NCBI RefSeq assembly: GCF_027105055.1
Contig: NZ_CP114264.1
Coordinates: 1,178,001-1,242,000, forward strand
DNA from: Acinetobacter sp. TR3
Lineage (GTDB): Bacteria > Pseudomonadota > Gammaproteobacteria > Pseudomonadales > Moraxellaceae
Length of the DNA: 64,000 bases
Reading direction: 5' to 3'
A program made the translations under genes and the position numbers. Below are positions 31,467 through 40,221 of the stretch, piece by piece. Within the stretch, counting starts at the first letter, position 1, and every line of letters begins with the position of its first letter. The notes under the pieces were generated by a model. It saw only the letters and a program-made list of their open reading frames with translations. It made no database searches and had not been told where the DNA came from.

Positions 31467-31867
31467 CTATGATTTTACCCCTCAACCTACCCCTCATCAA
31501 ACATTGGATTAGGTGATATCTAAAGAGACATCTTTTTACTTATTTGGACATCATATTAGTTGAAAGAAAATTTCTAGTAGAATTCCAAACTGATTTTAAG
31601 GTGGGGAATTTTGCAAATATCCACTTTGGTCTTATGCTTGAATGGTCTGTTGTATTTGGTTTTTTACTGTTGCTTATCTTTACTTTCATCTTGGATGAGT
31701 TTTCTTGATCTTATACATTCTGTTTATGAGATTTTATCGATTCATAATTATGGGCAGACTGTAAAAAAATAAATCTACCCATATTCTTTAGATGCTTGTA
31801 AGTGATGTTAAACCCATAAATTTGATGATACTGGTATATCATACGGACTGTTAAGTTGTCTGCATCC
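31467..31867. other. Left end of putative element: non-coding, with a short direct repeat
   Basis: No ORF is supported in these 400 bases. Close to the tRNA are two copies of TACCCCTCA, at 31476-31484 and 31488-31496, spaced 12 bases apart. Such short repeats near a tRNA end resemble recombinase arm sites, but this is inference. The rest is featureless AT-rich DNA downstream of the minus-strand gene of unknown function. Confidence 0.45.
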
Positions 31868-33217
31868 TTACAGATTGATGATCTCATATAAATTTTCTGG
31901 TGATAAATTTTTCACCATATCATTTAGACCTTTACTTAGACTTGCTTTACTAAATGTATGTTCATAAAGTATGTCCCTCATACCACAAGTGATAAATATT
32001 GTTGCTTTTTTAGGCTTTATGGTTTTTATATCTTTATCATTTTCAAGTAATTCATAAAGCGTTTGGAACAAATCGGAAAAATAATCCATGCCTGTATGAT
32101 TGATTGAGTTGCGACGATCTTGATTGATAGCATTCTCAATTATAGTTTGGTTTGCAGAGCCGTGAATTTCACTTAGCATAAATTTAGAATAATTCGCTGA
32201 TTCAAACTGCTGGATGTTACCCTTGTTGATCTTTGTTTCAAAAATTTTATCGTAGTAAATCAGGCTGATTAGCGCAGTAAGAATTGCATCAGCTCTTTTG
32301 AGTACTTCAAGTGAATTTGCACAATCATCTAAAATGATGCTCAAGCTATGAATTTTTTCAGAAACCTTATTGTCAATAATAGGCTGGGCATCTGTCCCAT
32401 TTCTCTGATTATCTAATCTTGTAGCCATAAATTCATGTATAAATTTACTTAAAAGCACAGGCAGATTGCTAACATCCTCTTCTAGATTTAGATGAAGATT
32501 TATGAACTTTGAAGGTGGCAAATTGGCATCTAACGGAGAGCATCCAATAAATGATTTTGTGGACTTCTGTAGTGGTGTACCATAAATTTTCAATCCTTTA
32601 ATTGCATTCCTAACTTCGTGATATGAAGGGACTTGAGTTATATTTGTGCCTTTTATATCTTTGCTATTCTTAAAATTATGATATTCAATATAAATTTTAA
32701 GATAATCCAAAAATAGAGATTTAATATCCCAGAATGGTAACAAGTCAGGTAAGAAATACTTTTCGTTCAAAATACGTTTGAGGTTTGTCGAAAAATTGGG
32801 GAATTGTGTCCATTCTTCATAACTTTTGATGTTTTCCCAAAATATGCAATAAAGTTCTTCAAATATTGATGTTAGTTCATCTGGTTGAAGTAAATGGTTT
32901 AACAAAAATATATCTTCATCCACTAATTGCCTTGTTTGACAATATCCCATTACATGGTTGAGTAACTGTCTGCCAAAGACAATTATCTCTACTTCAATCT
33001 TGATTTGCTCAATAGGTAGTGACTTTCTTTCTTTATATTTTTCAGTTAGCAGGTTGACCAGTTGCCTCAATATTACATCCCTAATACGTATTAACTCGTT
33101 ATACAGATTTGGGAAAGTTGCTTGAAACTCTCTTGCTTTTACAGCTTGCTTTACTAATTTTTGCATTACAGGGTGAGCTATTCTGTAAATTTCATGATCG
33201 AAGACGGGATTACTCAT
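31868..33217 (-). CDS. Protein of unknown function, mostly alpha-helical (449 aa)
   Basis: I do not recognise this protein. It is 449 residues, acidic/basic mixed, with no signal peptide or membrane helix, and it reads as mainly alpha-helical (for example LIRIRDVILRQLVNLLTEKYKERK). No nuclease, ATPase or helix-turn-helix motif is evident. It is divergent from the AlpA-like gene 110 bases away, at the tRNA-proximal end of the element, a position where integrases or cargo genes are usual. It has no integrase Arg/His/Tyr signature. A defence or element-maintenance role is possible but unsupported. Confidence 0.6.
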   Translation of the reverse strand: MSNPVFDHEIYRIAHPVMQKLVKQAVKAREFQATFPNLYNELIRIRDVILRQLVNLLTEKYKERKSLPIEQIKIEVEIIVFGRQLLNHVMGYCQTRQLVDEDIFLLNHLLQPDELTSIFEELYCIFWENIKSYEEWTQFPNFSTNLKRILNEKYFLPDLLPFWDIKSLFLDYLKIYIEYHNFKNSKDIKGTNITQVPSYHEVRNAIKGLKIYGTPLQKSTKSFIGCSPLDANLPPSKFINLHLNLEEDVSNLPVLLSKFIHEFMATRLDNQRNGTDAQPIIDNKVSEKIHSLSIILDDCANSLEVLKRADAILTALISLIYYDKIFETKINKGNIQQFESANYSKFMLSEIHGSANQTIIENAINQDRRNSINHTGMDYFSDLFQTLYELLENDKDIKTIKPKKATIFITCGMRDILYEHTFSKASLSKGLNDMVKNLSPENLYEIINL

Positions 33218-33327
33218 TTAAATACGCTACTTAACAATTGTGAATCTTGTTTTGCTGATGTTTCTGAGGATTCTAGAGCATATTTATATCCGAAGACATC
33301 CACATCAGGTTTAAATCGGAGTAAACA

Positions 33328-33540
33328 ATGCAAACCTCAGAAACCAAAAAAAATCAGATTCTTAGAATGAAAGGAGTAACAGAATTAGTCTGTTTAAGTA
33401 AATCAAGTCTGTATGACAAAATGAACCCGAAATCCAAGAGATATGATTCGTCTTTTCCTCGTCCGATTAGATTGGGACTATCAGCCGTTGGTTGGTTAGA
33501 GCAGGACATAATTGATTGGATCAATTCAAAAAAAAGCTAA
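33328..33540 (+). CDS. AlpA-family transcriptional regulator
   Basis: A 70-residue winged-helix (MerR-like) regulator of the AlpA type, common in P4-like and other integrative elements, where such proteins control excision genes. LRMKGVTELVCLSKSSLYDKM is the helix-turn-helix and FPRPIRLGLSAVGWLEQDIIDWI is the family's C-terminal signature. GGAG precedes the ATG. It opens the plus-strand gene series of the element, upstream of the Rep-like genes. Confidence 0.88.
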   Translation: MQTSETKKNQILRMKGVTELVCLSKSSLYDKMNPKSKRYDSSFPRPIRLGLSAVGWLEQDIIDWINSKKS

Positions 33541-33593
33541 CCAGATTAGCAAGATATCTTTACAACTCTCACATACCCTATTAACCCTTATAA

Positions 33594-33633
33594 CACTGTA
33601 ATTCCTTGATTTCGAGGTCATGGGATTACAGTG
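33594..33633. repeat. Inverted repeat upstream of the Gp2-like gene
   Basis: CACTGTAATTCC and GGGATTACAGTG pair over 12 bases with one G-T wobble around a 16-base loop. It lies between the AlpA-like and Gp2-like genes. It could be a terminator of alpA (ATTTTT follows), a Rep nicking hairpin or a regulator site; the sequence alone cannot decide. Confidence 0.6.
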
Positions 33634-33756
33634 ATTTTTACGCCTGACCATTTGTGTTACTTATATGATCAGTATATCTAATAATATTAATTATTATATA
33701 AATTGACTTAATTAACAAATTGTTAGGTGTAATTACGTACAGAGAAGTTCATTATT

Positions 33757-35091
33757 ATGAATCAATCATCCTATCTTATGAGTAATAATCAAACACCTGC
33801 TTTAGCACATGAATACTTAACACAAGTACCTGAACACTTTCTAAATCAGCAGACTGAAATAACTGATACTGATTCATCTAATCAGCCCATTCAGATTACA
33901 GCACCATTGGAAGAGCAACAGTCTTTACTCAATTCAATGTATGAAGAATGCTTCAATGCAGCAGACGATCAGCATTCAAGCTCATTGGCATTGGATTACT
34001 TATTAGATTTCAACACTGAATATAACCAATATGAAATTCGATCAAATCCTGAAGCTGAGAAAATATTCTCAGAAATTGAATTAGTAAAACAAATCTTAAA
34101 ACACAACTATGTGCAGGCTTATCGTAAGATCAAAGGCACTCTGTATCATGGATGGTATGAGCCTATTGATAAAAAATTCATTGAATTATTAAAGCAAATA
34201 CTCATCCAAGGGTTTGATCCTCTAGAGCATTATGATTGTGAGCATCATAAGATTGTTATGCAAGCGTATAACGAAATTCTAAAGGGTTATTTTCATGCTG
34301 ATTTTTATCTACATTACCCCAATGATATTATTCAGCTAAGAAATACTGATGGAACAATAACTTCAATTTGTTATGCAGAATTAATTAATCTATTCATTGA
34401 ACGTTTGTATTTGCTAACTCAAGAAAAGGAATTCAAATACCAACAGAAAAAACGAAGGGAACGTTCCCAATATCAGCAAAAGGTCGCTACAGAATGTGTA
34501 GATACGATACTGGCTAAACATTCGAGAATTGTCATTGCTCGTGTCGATTTTCGTTATGGAAAAACACAAAACCCTGAACTTGCCCAAGTCAAAGCAGATT
34601 TAATCACATGCCTTCGTTATTTAAAGCGTACTTCAAATTTACGTATATTGGGCTATCTATGGAAATTGGAATTTGCCGAAAAAACGGGCTATCACTACCA
34701 CTGTTTTTTCTTTCTCGATGGTCGTAAACACTCACAGGACATTAAGTTAGCACAACAGATTGGTGAGGTCTGGAAAAGAGTGATTGGTGATGAGGGGACT
34801 TACTATAATTGCAATATTGATGCTCACAATGGCAAATACAAAGATGTCGGTATTGGCACCTTACATCGCAGTGATAAACAAAAATACGAGTATTTGATTA
34901 AAGCCATCCGTTATATAACCAAAAGAGACCAATTCATTGTGCATAAAAGGATTAAGCAGGATGAAGAGAATGAGCAAAACCTTAGAAATGATAAAGCCTA
35001 CTTCATACGTGTATTTGGTAAAAATATTGCTAAGGATGTTGCGATAAAAATGGGTAAATCTCTTAAAAATACTGGTCAAAAGGAGGCATGA
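33757..35091 (+). CDS. Inovirus Gp2 / YagK-YfjJ-type replication protein (HUH-like)
   Basis: A 444-residue protein with a poorly conserved Gln/Ser-rich N-terminal half and a C-terminal region (about 255-420) typical of inovirus-type Gp2 proteins. WKLEFAEKTGYHYHCFFFLDG carries the His-x-His metal motif of HUH endonucleases, and KYEYLIKAIRYITKRD provides the candidate nicking tyrosine. It would start rolling-circle-type replication of the element. It ends one base before the next ATG, so the two genes are coupled. The fold assignment is by motif; activity is inferred. Confidence 0.75.
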   Translation: MNQSSYLMSNNQTPALAHEYLTQVPEHFLNQQTEITDTDSSNQPIQITAPLEEQQSLLNSMYEECFNAADDQHSSSLALDYLLDFNTEYNQYEIRSNPEAEKIFSEIELVKQILKHNYVQAYRKIKGTLYHGWYEPIDKKFIELLKQILIQGFDPLEHYDCEHHKIVMQAYNEILKGYFHADFYLHYPNDIIQLRNTDGTITSICYAELINLFIERLYLLTQEKEFKYQQKKRRERSQYQQKVATECVDTILAKHSRIVIARVDFRYGKTQNPELAQVKADLITCLRYLKRTSNLRILGYLWKLEFAEKTGYHYHCFFFLDGRKHSQDIKLAQQIGEVWKRVIGDEGTYYNCNIDAHNGKYKDVGIGTLHRSDKQKYEYLIKAIRYITKRDQFIVHKRIKQDEENEQNLRNDKAYFIRVFGKNIAKDVAIKMGKSLKNTGQKEA

Positions 35092-35092
35092 A

Positions 35093-36022
35093 ATGACTCA
35101 TTATTCAGCGACTCCTCAAGCACACTATATACCGCAGACACCAATTATCCCATTCATGCTGGATGTTAATACTCATTTGTTCTTAGGACAGAGTATTCAA
35201 AATGCAGCTCAAATTGAAAATGGGAAACTAGCGGTTATGGATAAACGATCACCCAAATGTTTGGATAAGAATTATCGTATATTTTTAAATTCTCTACCTT
35301 GGCTGCATTATCACCGTTTGGTATTACATGGATTTCAACTAAATCCTTATTGGGCTGCAATCTTTGATACAGTAGGCTTTTCTCATTACGGTAATATGAA
35401 TTACCTTGTAGAGAATGCAGAGCTTATTCATGATCAATTTAAACATAAGTTTCTGAAACGACGGATTGCACTGGAATATACAAAATTTATTGAACCAATT
35501 AATGAAAGTATTAAATTCCAAAAGGCATTGTTTAAACGTTGTCTAGACAAACATAAGCAGATCAATTGTATGATCTATGATTTACCTTGTATGTTTACTA
35601 TTCCCTTACAATTTGATGCCGAAGTTAAATTACCAAAACTTGCTAGTAAATGGCTGGAAAGATTACATCAATCCGAAGAATTAGCTGGCAAGCTGTATGA
35701 TGTGCAATGGCGTATTGTGAAATCACTGAATGGATTTTATTCAGTCCATGCCATCATTTATGTGATTGGTGATGAGTGTAAATATTCTGATTTTATCTTA
35801 CGGGTATGGAGAGGGGCTTGTTTACACAAGGGACATGAGCTTGTGCAAGGATCACCTTATTTGGTTTGGGAAAAACACTGTTACTTTGCGGACAGTGATA
35901 TGCGTAGCTACTGGAGTAAACAGCTTGAGTTTCTAAATGGCCCCCTCAAACTTTATCGGTATATGAGTCAGCATATTTCCTATTTATGGCAAAGCTATAC
36001 AGGGAATATCCCTGCTAAGTAA
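35093..36022 (+). CDS. Degenerate Gp2-like paralogue coupled to the Rep-like gene
   Basis: A 309-residue protein with no clear family. Residues about 205-250 (VQWRIVKSLNGFYSVHAIIYVIGDE) line up with the HUH segment of its neighbour (LWKLEFAEKTGYHYHCFFFLDG), including Trp, Gly-x-Tyr and the last His. The first His of the metal pair is replaced (YSVH versus YHYH). It therefore looks like an inactive or altered paralogue. It starts one base after the previous stop and is followed by a terminator, closing the operon. Confidence 0.5.
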   Translation: MTHYSATPQAHYIPQTPIIPFMLDVNTHLFLGQSIQNAAQIENGKLAVMDKRSPKCLDKNYRIFLNSLPWLHYHRLVLHGFQLNPYWAAIFDTVGFSHYGNMNYLVENAELIHDQFKHKFLKRRIALEYTKFIEPINESIKFQKALFKRCLDKHKQINCMIYDLPCMFTIPLQFDAEVKLPKLASKWLERLHQSEELAGKLYDVQWRIVKSLNGFYSVHAIIYVIGDECKYSDFILRVWRGACLHKGHELVQGSPYLVWEKHCYFADSDMRSYWSKQLEFLNGPLKLYRYMSQHISYLWQSYTGNIPAK

Positions 36023-36035
36023 ACTTTTCAAATAT

Positions 36036-36065
36036 AAGGCGCTCTGATTAGAACGCCTTTTTTAT
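36036..36065 (+). terminator. Terminator of the Rep-like operon
   Basis: Stem AAGGCGCTCT/AGAACGCCTT with one mismatch, loop GATT, then a T-run. Confidence 0.88.
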
Positions 36066-36093
36066 GCTTGTATAAATCGCTGTGATTAAATCT

Positions 36094-36603
36094 CTAAAAA
36101 TTATAGGTATAGGTCAAACCACTGTTGGTGGTGATGGTCACTTCACGGACATATTCAGCGGAACAGCCCAAGTAGACTTTTGCCACTGAGCCATAGCGCA
36201 TATTTTGGTAATCGTAAGTGCCTTTGCTTCTGCAATTACCACGGTTGATTAAAACCCCTGTGATGGTGGTTGGCGCATCGTTCAAGGACATGATGTTTAA
36301 CAAATCGGTATAGCCTGTCATGGAGTATTGTGATTCTTCACGACGGACACGGACTTCAAATTGTTCTTGTACAGTGGGTTCAGTCCCTTCCTCAGCATTA
36401 TATGACTCATCTTCCAGAAAGGATTTATCAACGGCTGGAAAATCATCTTCAGATTGAGGCGGAGTTTCAGTCGCATCAGCAGTGCTATGCTCACTTGTTT
36501 GAGTTGGGGTATCCTTTGGTTTTGGTGCATCGTTACCTGAATTACACGCAGTTAAAGTCAGTAGCAACACACTGGATAAAACAATCGATGGAATAAAATT
36601 CAT
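36094..36603 (-). CDS. Small predicted lipoprotein of unknown function
   Basis: A 169-residue protein with a lipoprotein signal (SVLLLTLTAC, lipidated Cys20), a Pro/Thr/Glu-rich linker (about 25-80) and a compact C-terminal domain with two cysteines (RGNCRSK, YLGCSAE) that could form a disulfide. The segment MSLNDAPTTITGVLINRGNC is notable because SLNDA also occurs in the neighbouring lipoprotein. It lies on the strand opposite to the element's replication genes, as cargo often does. The role is unknown. Confidence 0.7.
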   Translation of the reverse strand: MNFIPSIVLSSVLLLTLTACNSGNDAPKPKDTPTQTSEHSTADATETPPQSEDDFPAVDKSFLEDESYNAEEGTEPTVQEQFEVRVRREESQYSMTGYTDLLNIMSLNDAPTTITGVLINRGNCRSKGTYDYQNMRYGSVAKVYLGCSAEYVREVTITTNSGLTYTYNF

Positions 36604-36716
36604 TACACATGCCTATATTTAATCGAATATTGTGATCTACAGGGTTGGGTGAAAGCCCAACTCTGTGTATTTAATTGTTTGGTCAATCAATTTTTTACTT
36701 TTTATAAAAGTGGGAA

Positions 36717-37838
36717 TTACTCATCGATCTTTTTAAATACCTTTTCGATCGGCGTGTAGTTTTCCAAGCTAAAATCAAAAGGAATTGGCTTTTTCAGTGT
36801 CACATCAAATTGCTTTAATCGAGCATTTTCTATGCCGTTGAAATGTTTGCGTTGAAAGGACATGGTGCTCGGTTCAAGGATGGCAATCGGTTCATTCGCA
36901 GAATCAGCTTGAGTGTTGTTGGCCTGATAAATGACTAAGCTCTCTAATTCCAATTTATGATTATTGAAGTTAAAAATGTAACCGACATACTTCTGTCCAC
37001 CAGCCGTAATAATATTTTGTGCTAACTCTGGCGTGGATGGGGCTGTGAAATTCACAATAAGATCAGATGCGAAATTCATATTCTCAAAATGTAATTGTTT
37101 CGAATCAGCATCGTAATAAACAAAATTATCAATCGGACCATTTGGTCGATCATTCGGTGTATAGCTGCTTGGCATAAACAGACTTTGACCAGACGTAGCA
37201 TTTAAACTGAGCTCTAAAAGTTTTAAGTCATAATTTAGATGGGCATTTTTAGTATCCAACTCATTTTGAAGTGTCTGAATACGTTGTTGATATTGTTCTG
37301 TACTCTCAAATTGATCTTTTTGTGGTGGAGTCACCTGCATTGTCGATCTTATATAATTGATTGCCGTATCATGCGCTGCACGCAAAGAATAGTCATCACC
37401 TAAAGCAAAAGTGAATGCAGGAAACTGTTGATCAGTATGTCCGATCACTAAAACTTGATTGTTTTTTAAAGCCAGCACATTTCTTAAATCATTGAGAATG
37501 GACTGGAAATACACGCAGTTTGCACAATAATCTGCAACATCGTCATTTTCAGCAAACATCTGCAATCCATAGATGGTTTTATACGGTGGATAAAAGGAAA
37601 AATACCCCTCATCTTTGATGAGTTCCTGAAAGTCTTTTCCTGTTTTGGTGAGCGGAGGTGTAATTTGATTTCGAGCGATAATCAAAGGGGACGAAACAGC
37701 CTGTGCAGGGGCAGCATCATTCAATGACATTTTTTCAATCTTTTGAGATAGCTCTTTTTTCTGTACATCATCTTGTTGTGGTTTTGAGCATCCGACCAAC
37801 GTAAGGCTGGTGAGCAGCGCAATTGAAACGTATTTCAT
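36717..37838 (-). CDS. Predicted lipoprotein of unknown function (373 aa)
   Basis: The N-terminus MKYVSIALLTSLTLVGCSK is a clear lipoprotein signal. No family is recognised for the rest. Residues about 128-170 (VLVIGHTDQQFPAF... GDDYSLRAAHDTAINYI) recall the OmpA-like peptidoglycan-binding pattern GHTD...LSxxRAxxV, so it may contact the cell wall, though this is tentative. It precedes the smaller lipoprotein with a 113-base gap and may share its promoter. Envelope modification by the element is a guess. Confidence 0.65.
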   Translation of the reverse strand: MKYVSIALLTSLTLVGCSKPQQDDVQKKELSQKIEKMSLNDAAPAQAVSSPLIIARNQITPPLTKTGKDFQELIKDEGYFSFYPPYKTIYGLQMFAENDDVADYCANCVYFQSILNDLRNVLALKNNQVLVIGHTDQQFPAFTFALGDDYSLRAAHDTAINYIRSTMQVTPPQKDQFESTEQYQQRIQTLQNELDTKNAHLNYDLKLLELSLNATSGQSLFMPSSYTPNDRPNGPIDNFVYYDADSKQLHFENMNFASDLIVNFTAPSTPELAQNIITAGGQKYVGYIFNFNNHKLELESLVIYQANNTQADSANEPIAILEPSTMSFQRKHFNGIENARLKQFDVTLKKPIPFDFSLENYTPIEKVFKKIDE

Positions 37839-38588
37839 CCTATTATTTCCCCATCCAATATTTTTAAAGTTTTTAAAAATGAATTATGAAATTGACTGTA
37901 ATTTCAAATACATTCTGCTTGGCTGTCATAGGCTCTAACTATGCTGTTACTGAGCACAATAAGGACAAGCCAAATAAGCTGTGCGATGAATTTCATGATT
38001 TTTACCCAGCACAAAACACCACTGACCAAAAAGGATGCAGCAGTTAATTGATGCCTTGAATCAATCAGGGCATAGCGAAAGCGTGCGATAAATGAATTGT
38101 AATGGAATGCCGAAGAGGCTTAGAAAGTGCAGGGGAAAAAGCACAGTAAATTGCGTCATGGTTGACTCCTAGATGAATTAGAAGTTCTACCGAATCACTG
38201 TCAATTGATTATGGTGGCAGAACGAAAGAGGGTTGACAGACTGGACATACAGAACCAGCACGCGCGAACGCGTCCCCCTCCCGTTCTACCGCAAAGGGGG
38301 ACGAGAAGGTTTTACGCATACGGGGAATACTCAGAAGAATAAACCCTGATGCGCTGTATGAAACGGTCTGTCAAAACCGACTGACAATGTAGGTCAGCCC
38401 TTGCATCATAATCGCTGCTAAAAAACAGGTCAATTGATCTGTTTAAGCATCATTCAAAAATTGCCTAAAACTGATGATAAAAAAACCATTCTAAAAAAAT
38501 ACAAATACATAGCATCTAAATGAGAACGGTGCTTCTCCATTTGAGACAGCACTACTAATACATGCTTTAGCTACATTGCAATCACTTT
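37839..38588. other. Structured non-coding region of the element
   Basis: About 750 bases with no supported ORF, but not random. A perfect nine-base hairpin CGTCCCCCT/AGGGGGACG occurs at 38271-38303, with CGCG-CGAA-CGCG directly before it (38261-38272). The stretch is locally GC-rich in an AT-rich setting. An untranslated RNA, a replication origin or a long leader for the following plus-strand genes are all possible. Confidence 0.5.
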
Positions 38589-38616
38589 GCCTGCTTCCCT
38601 CAGCAGGCTTTTTTTA
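38589..38616 (+). terminator. Terminator-like hairpin before the zinc-ribbon gene
   Basis: Stem GCCTGC/GCAGGC, loop TTCCCTCA, followed by seven T residues. It sits 23 bases before the next start codon, so it may act as an attenuator. Confidence 0.75.
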
Positions 38617-38638
38617 TTCATTTACAGGAAATACCACA

Positions 38639-38956
38639 ATGAGTTTGCCATGTCCTTATTGCCAGTCTAGAGAGACGGTACAACTGCAATCCCCCCAATA
38701 TTTACCTAATACCTCAACTAACAATCCTATTTCCAATAGTGTGATGTCACCGATGGCACTTGCCACATTAGGCGTGAGTGTTTCCAAAAGTCTAAATATC
38801 CCACCGATTGCAGGCGCGATCGTTGGGGTACTGATTGGTGGTATCTGGATGTTGATCACTGAAGATGAACAGCAACAACCGCTACACCCAACTTATCGCA
38901 GACAGTATTACTGCAATCACTGTGACCGCAGCTTTAGCCCAAATTTACGCAATTAA
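38639..38956 (+). CDS. Small zinc-ribbon membrane protein
   Basis: A 105-residue protein with paired cysteines at each end, CPYC (residues 5-8) and CNHC near the C-terminus, forming a likely zinc ribbon. A Gly-rich hydrophobic stretch lies between them (IAGAIVGVLIGGIWMLI). The ATG at 38639 is chosen because ACAGGA precedes it; the same leader word occurs before the next two genes. The longer upstream frame runs through the terminator hairpin. The function is unknown; it belongs to the DUF932/YqaJ cassette by position. Confidence 0.65.
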   Translation: MSLPCPYCQSRETVQLQSPQYLPNTSTNNPISNSVMSPMALATLGVSVSKSLNIPPIAGAIVGVLIGGIWMLITEDEQQQPLHPTYRRQYYCNHCDRSFSPNLRN

Positions 38957-39019
38957 GTATTCAGCAAAATTTAAATCCAACGCTTTACCCATTTTTAAAT
39001 TAATACAGGAATTATTCTT

Positions 39020-40075
39020 ATGGCACATTTAGTTGAAACTATGGCATTCACTGGACAAACCCCTTGGCATGGACTAGGCAACCAACTCACTCCAAATCAG
39101 CCGTTGGAGGTCTGGGCAGAGCAGGCAGGTATGGACTGGCGGATTGAATCTTCCGATGTCAGTTATATGGCACAGAATGAAAAGGGACAAAGCATCATCA
39201 TGCCTTTTGAGGAACAACGAGTACTTTACCGTTCTGATACTCACGCACCTTTATCCGTAGTCAGCCAACGTTTTCAGGAAGTCCAACCGATGGAAATCCT
39301 ACATTTCTACAAAGATCTGACTGAGCAATCAGGCTTTGAGCTGGAAACCGCAGGCGTACTCAAAGGCGGTAAGAAATTCTGGGCATTAGCCAAGACTGGA
39401 CAGACTTCAGCACTCAAGGGTAAGGATGTGAGTAATGGCTATATTCTACTAGCGACGGCTTGTGATGGCACTCTAGCAACCACTGCACAGTTCACCAGTA
39501 TCCGGGTGGTATGTAACAATACTTTGGCAATTGCTCTCAAAGGACAAAATACCAGTGCAGGTGTGGTTAAAGTCCCACACAGCACTCGTTTCGATGCTGA
39601 GAAAGTTAAACAACAGTTGGGTATTTCAGTCCGTGCATGGGATGAACACATGTATGAAATGAAACAACTGAGCCAGCGTAAGGTAACTCAGCAGGAAGCA
39701 GCAGCCTTCTTTGATGCGGTGTTTAACAATACCAACCTAACTATGGCTGAACAAGATGAAAGCATCATTCAGTTCTATCGAAATGCTGCTATGCCAAACC
39801 AAGGCATCAACACCCCAACCAAAGCGGACAATAAAACCGAGCCAAATGGACGTGCCATGTCGAAAGTCATGACCATGTTTAACGGACATGGACGTGGTGC
39901 AGAACTGAGTTCAGCCAAGGATACCGCTTATGGATTATTGTGCAGCATCACCGAGTTCTGTGACCATGAACGTCGAGCGATGAGTACCGATCATCGACTC
40001 GATTCAGCATGGTTTGGTGCAGGGGCTGCCATTAAACAGCGTGGTCTGGAACAGGCATTGAGAATGATTGCCTAA
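39020..40075 (+). CDS. DUF932 phage/plasmid-like protein
   Basis: A 351-residue member of the DUF932 (phage/plasmid-like, LGT/TIGR03299-type) family. MAHLVETMAFTGQTPWHGLGN is the characteristic start, and VLYRSDTHAPLSVVSQRFQEVQPMEIL and VVCNNTLAIAL are conserved blocks. The biochemical role is not established; the family travels with plasmids, phages and integrative elements. TACAGGAATTATTCTT precedes the ATG. It is followed by a terminator-like hairpin before the YqaJ gene. Confidence 0.88.
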   Translation: MAHLVETMAFTGQTPWHGLGNQLTPNQPLEVWAEQAGMDWRIESSDVSYMAQNEKGQSIIMPFEEQRVLYRSDTHAPLSVVSQRFQEVQPMEILHFYKDLTEQSGFELETAGVLKGGKKFWALAKTGQTSALKGKDVSNGYILLATACDGTLATTAQFTSIRVVCNNTLAIALKGQNTSAGVVKVPHSTRFDAEKVKQQLGISVRAWDEHMYEMKQLSQRKVTQQEAAAFFDAVFNNTNLTMAEQDESIIQFYRNAAMPNQGINTPTKADNKTEPNGRAMSKVMTMFNGHGRGAELSSAKDTAYGLLCSITEFCDHERRAMSTDHRLDSAWFGAGAAIKQRGLEQALRMIA

Positions 40076-40147
40076 ATTCAGTTTCAATTAAGCCAGCTCC
40101 ATTAGCCTAAGCATACAGTAACACCGTACAAGCACAGCAACACCTTT

Positions 40148-40172
40148 AGCCGCACCCTCATGCGGCTTTTTT
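40148..40172 (+). terminator. Terminator-like hairpin between the DUF932 and YqaJ genes
   Basis: Stem AGCCGCA/TGCGGCT, loop CCCTCA, T-run, then ATGCCCAAAATT, the same word that follows the next hairpin at 41401. Confidence 0.82.
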
Positions 40173-40221
40173 ATGCCCAAAATTCAGCTTTTACGATTTT
40201 ATCGATACAGGAATAATTGCA

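Noticed and set aside
33161..33370. Plus-strand frame overlapping the 449-aa gene start and alpA
   Set aside because: It has no ribosome-binding site of note, covers the divergent promoter region and overlaps two better-supported genes.
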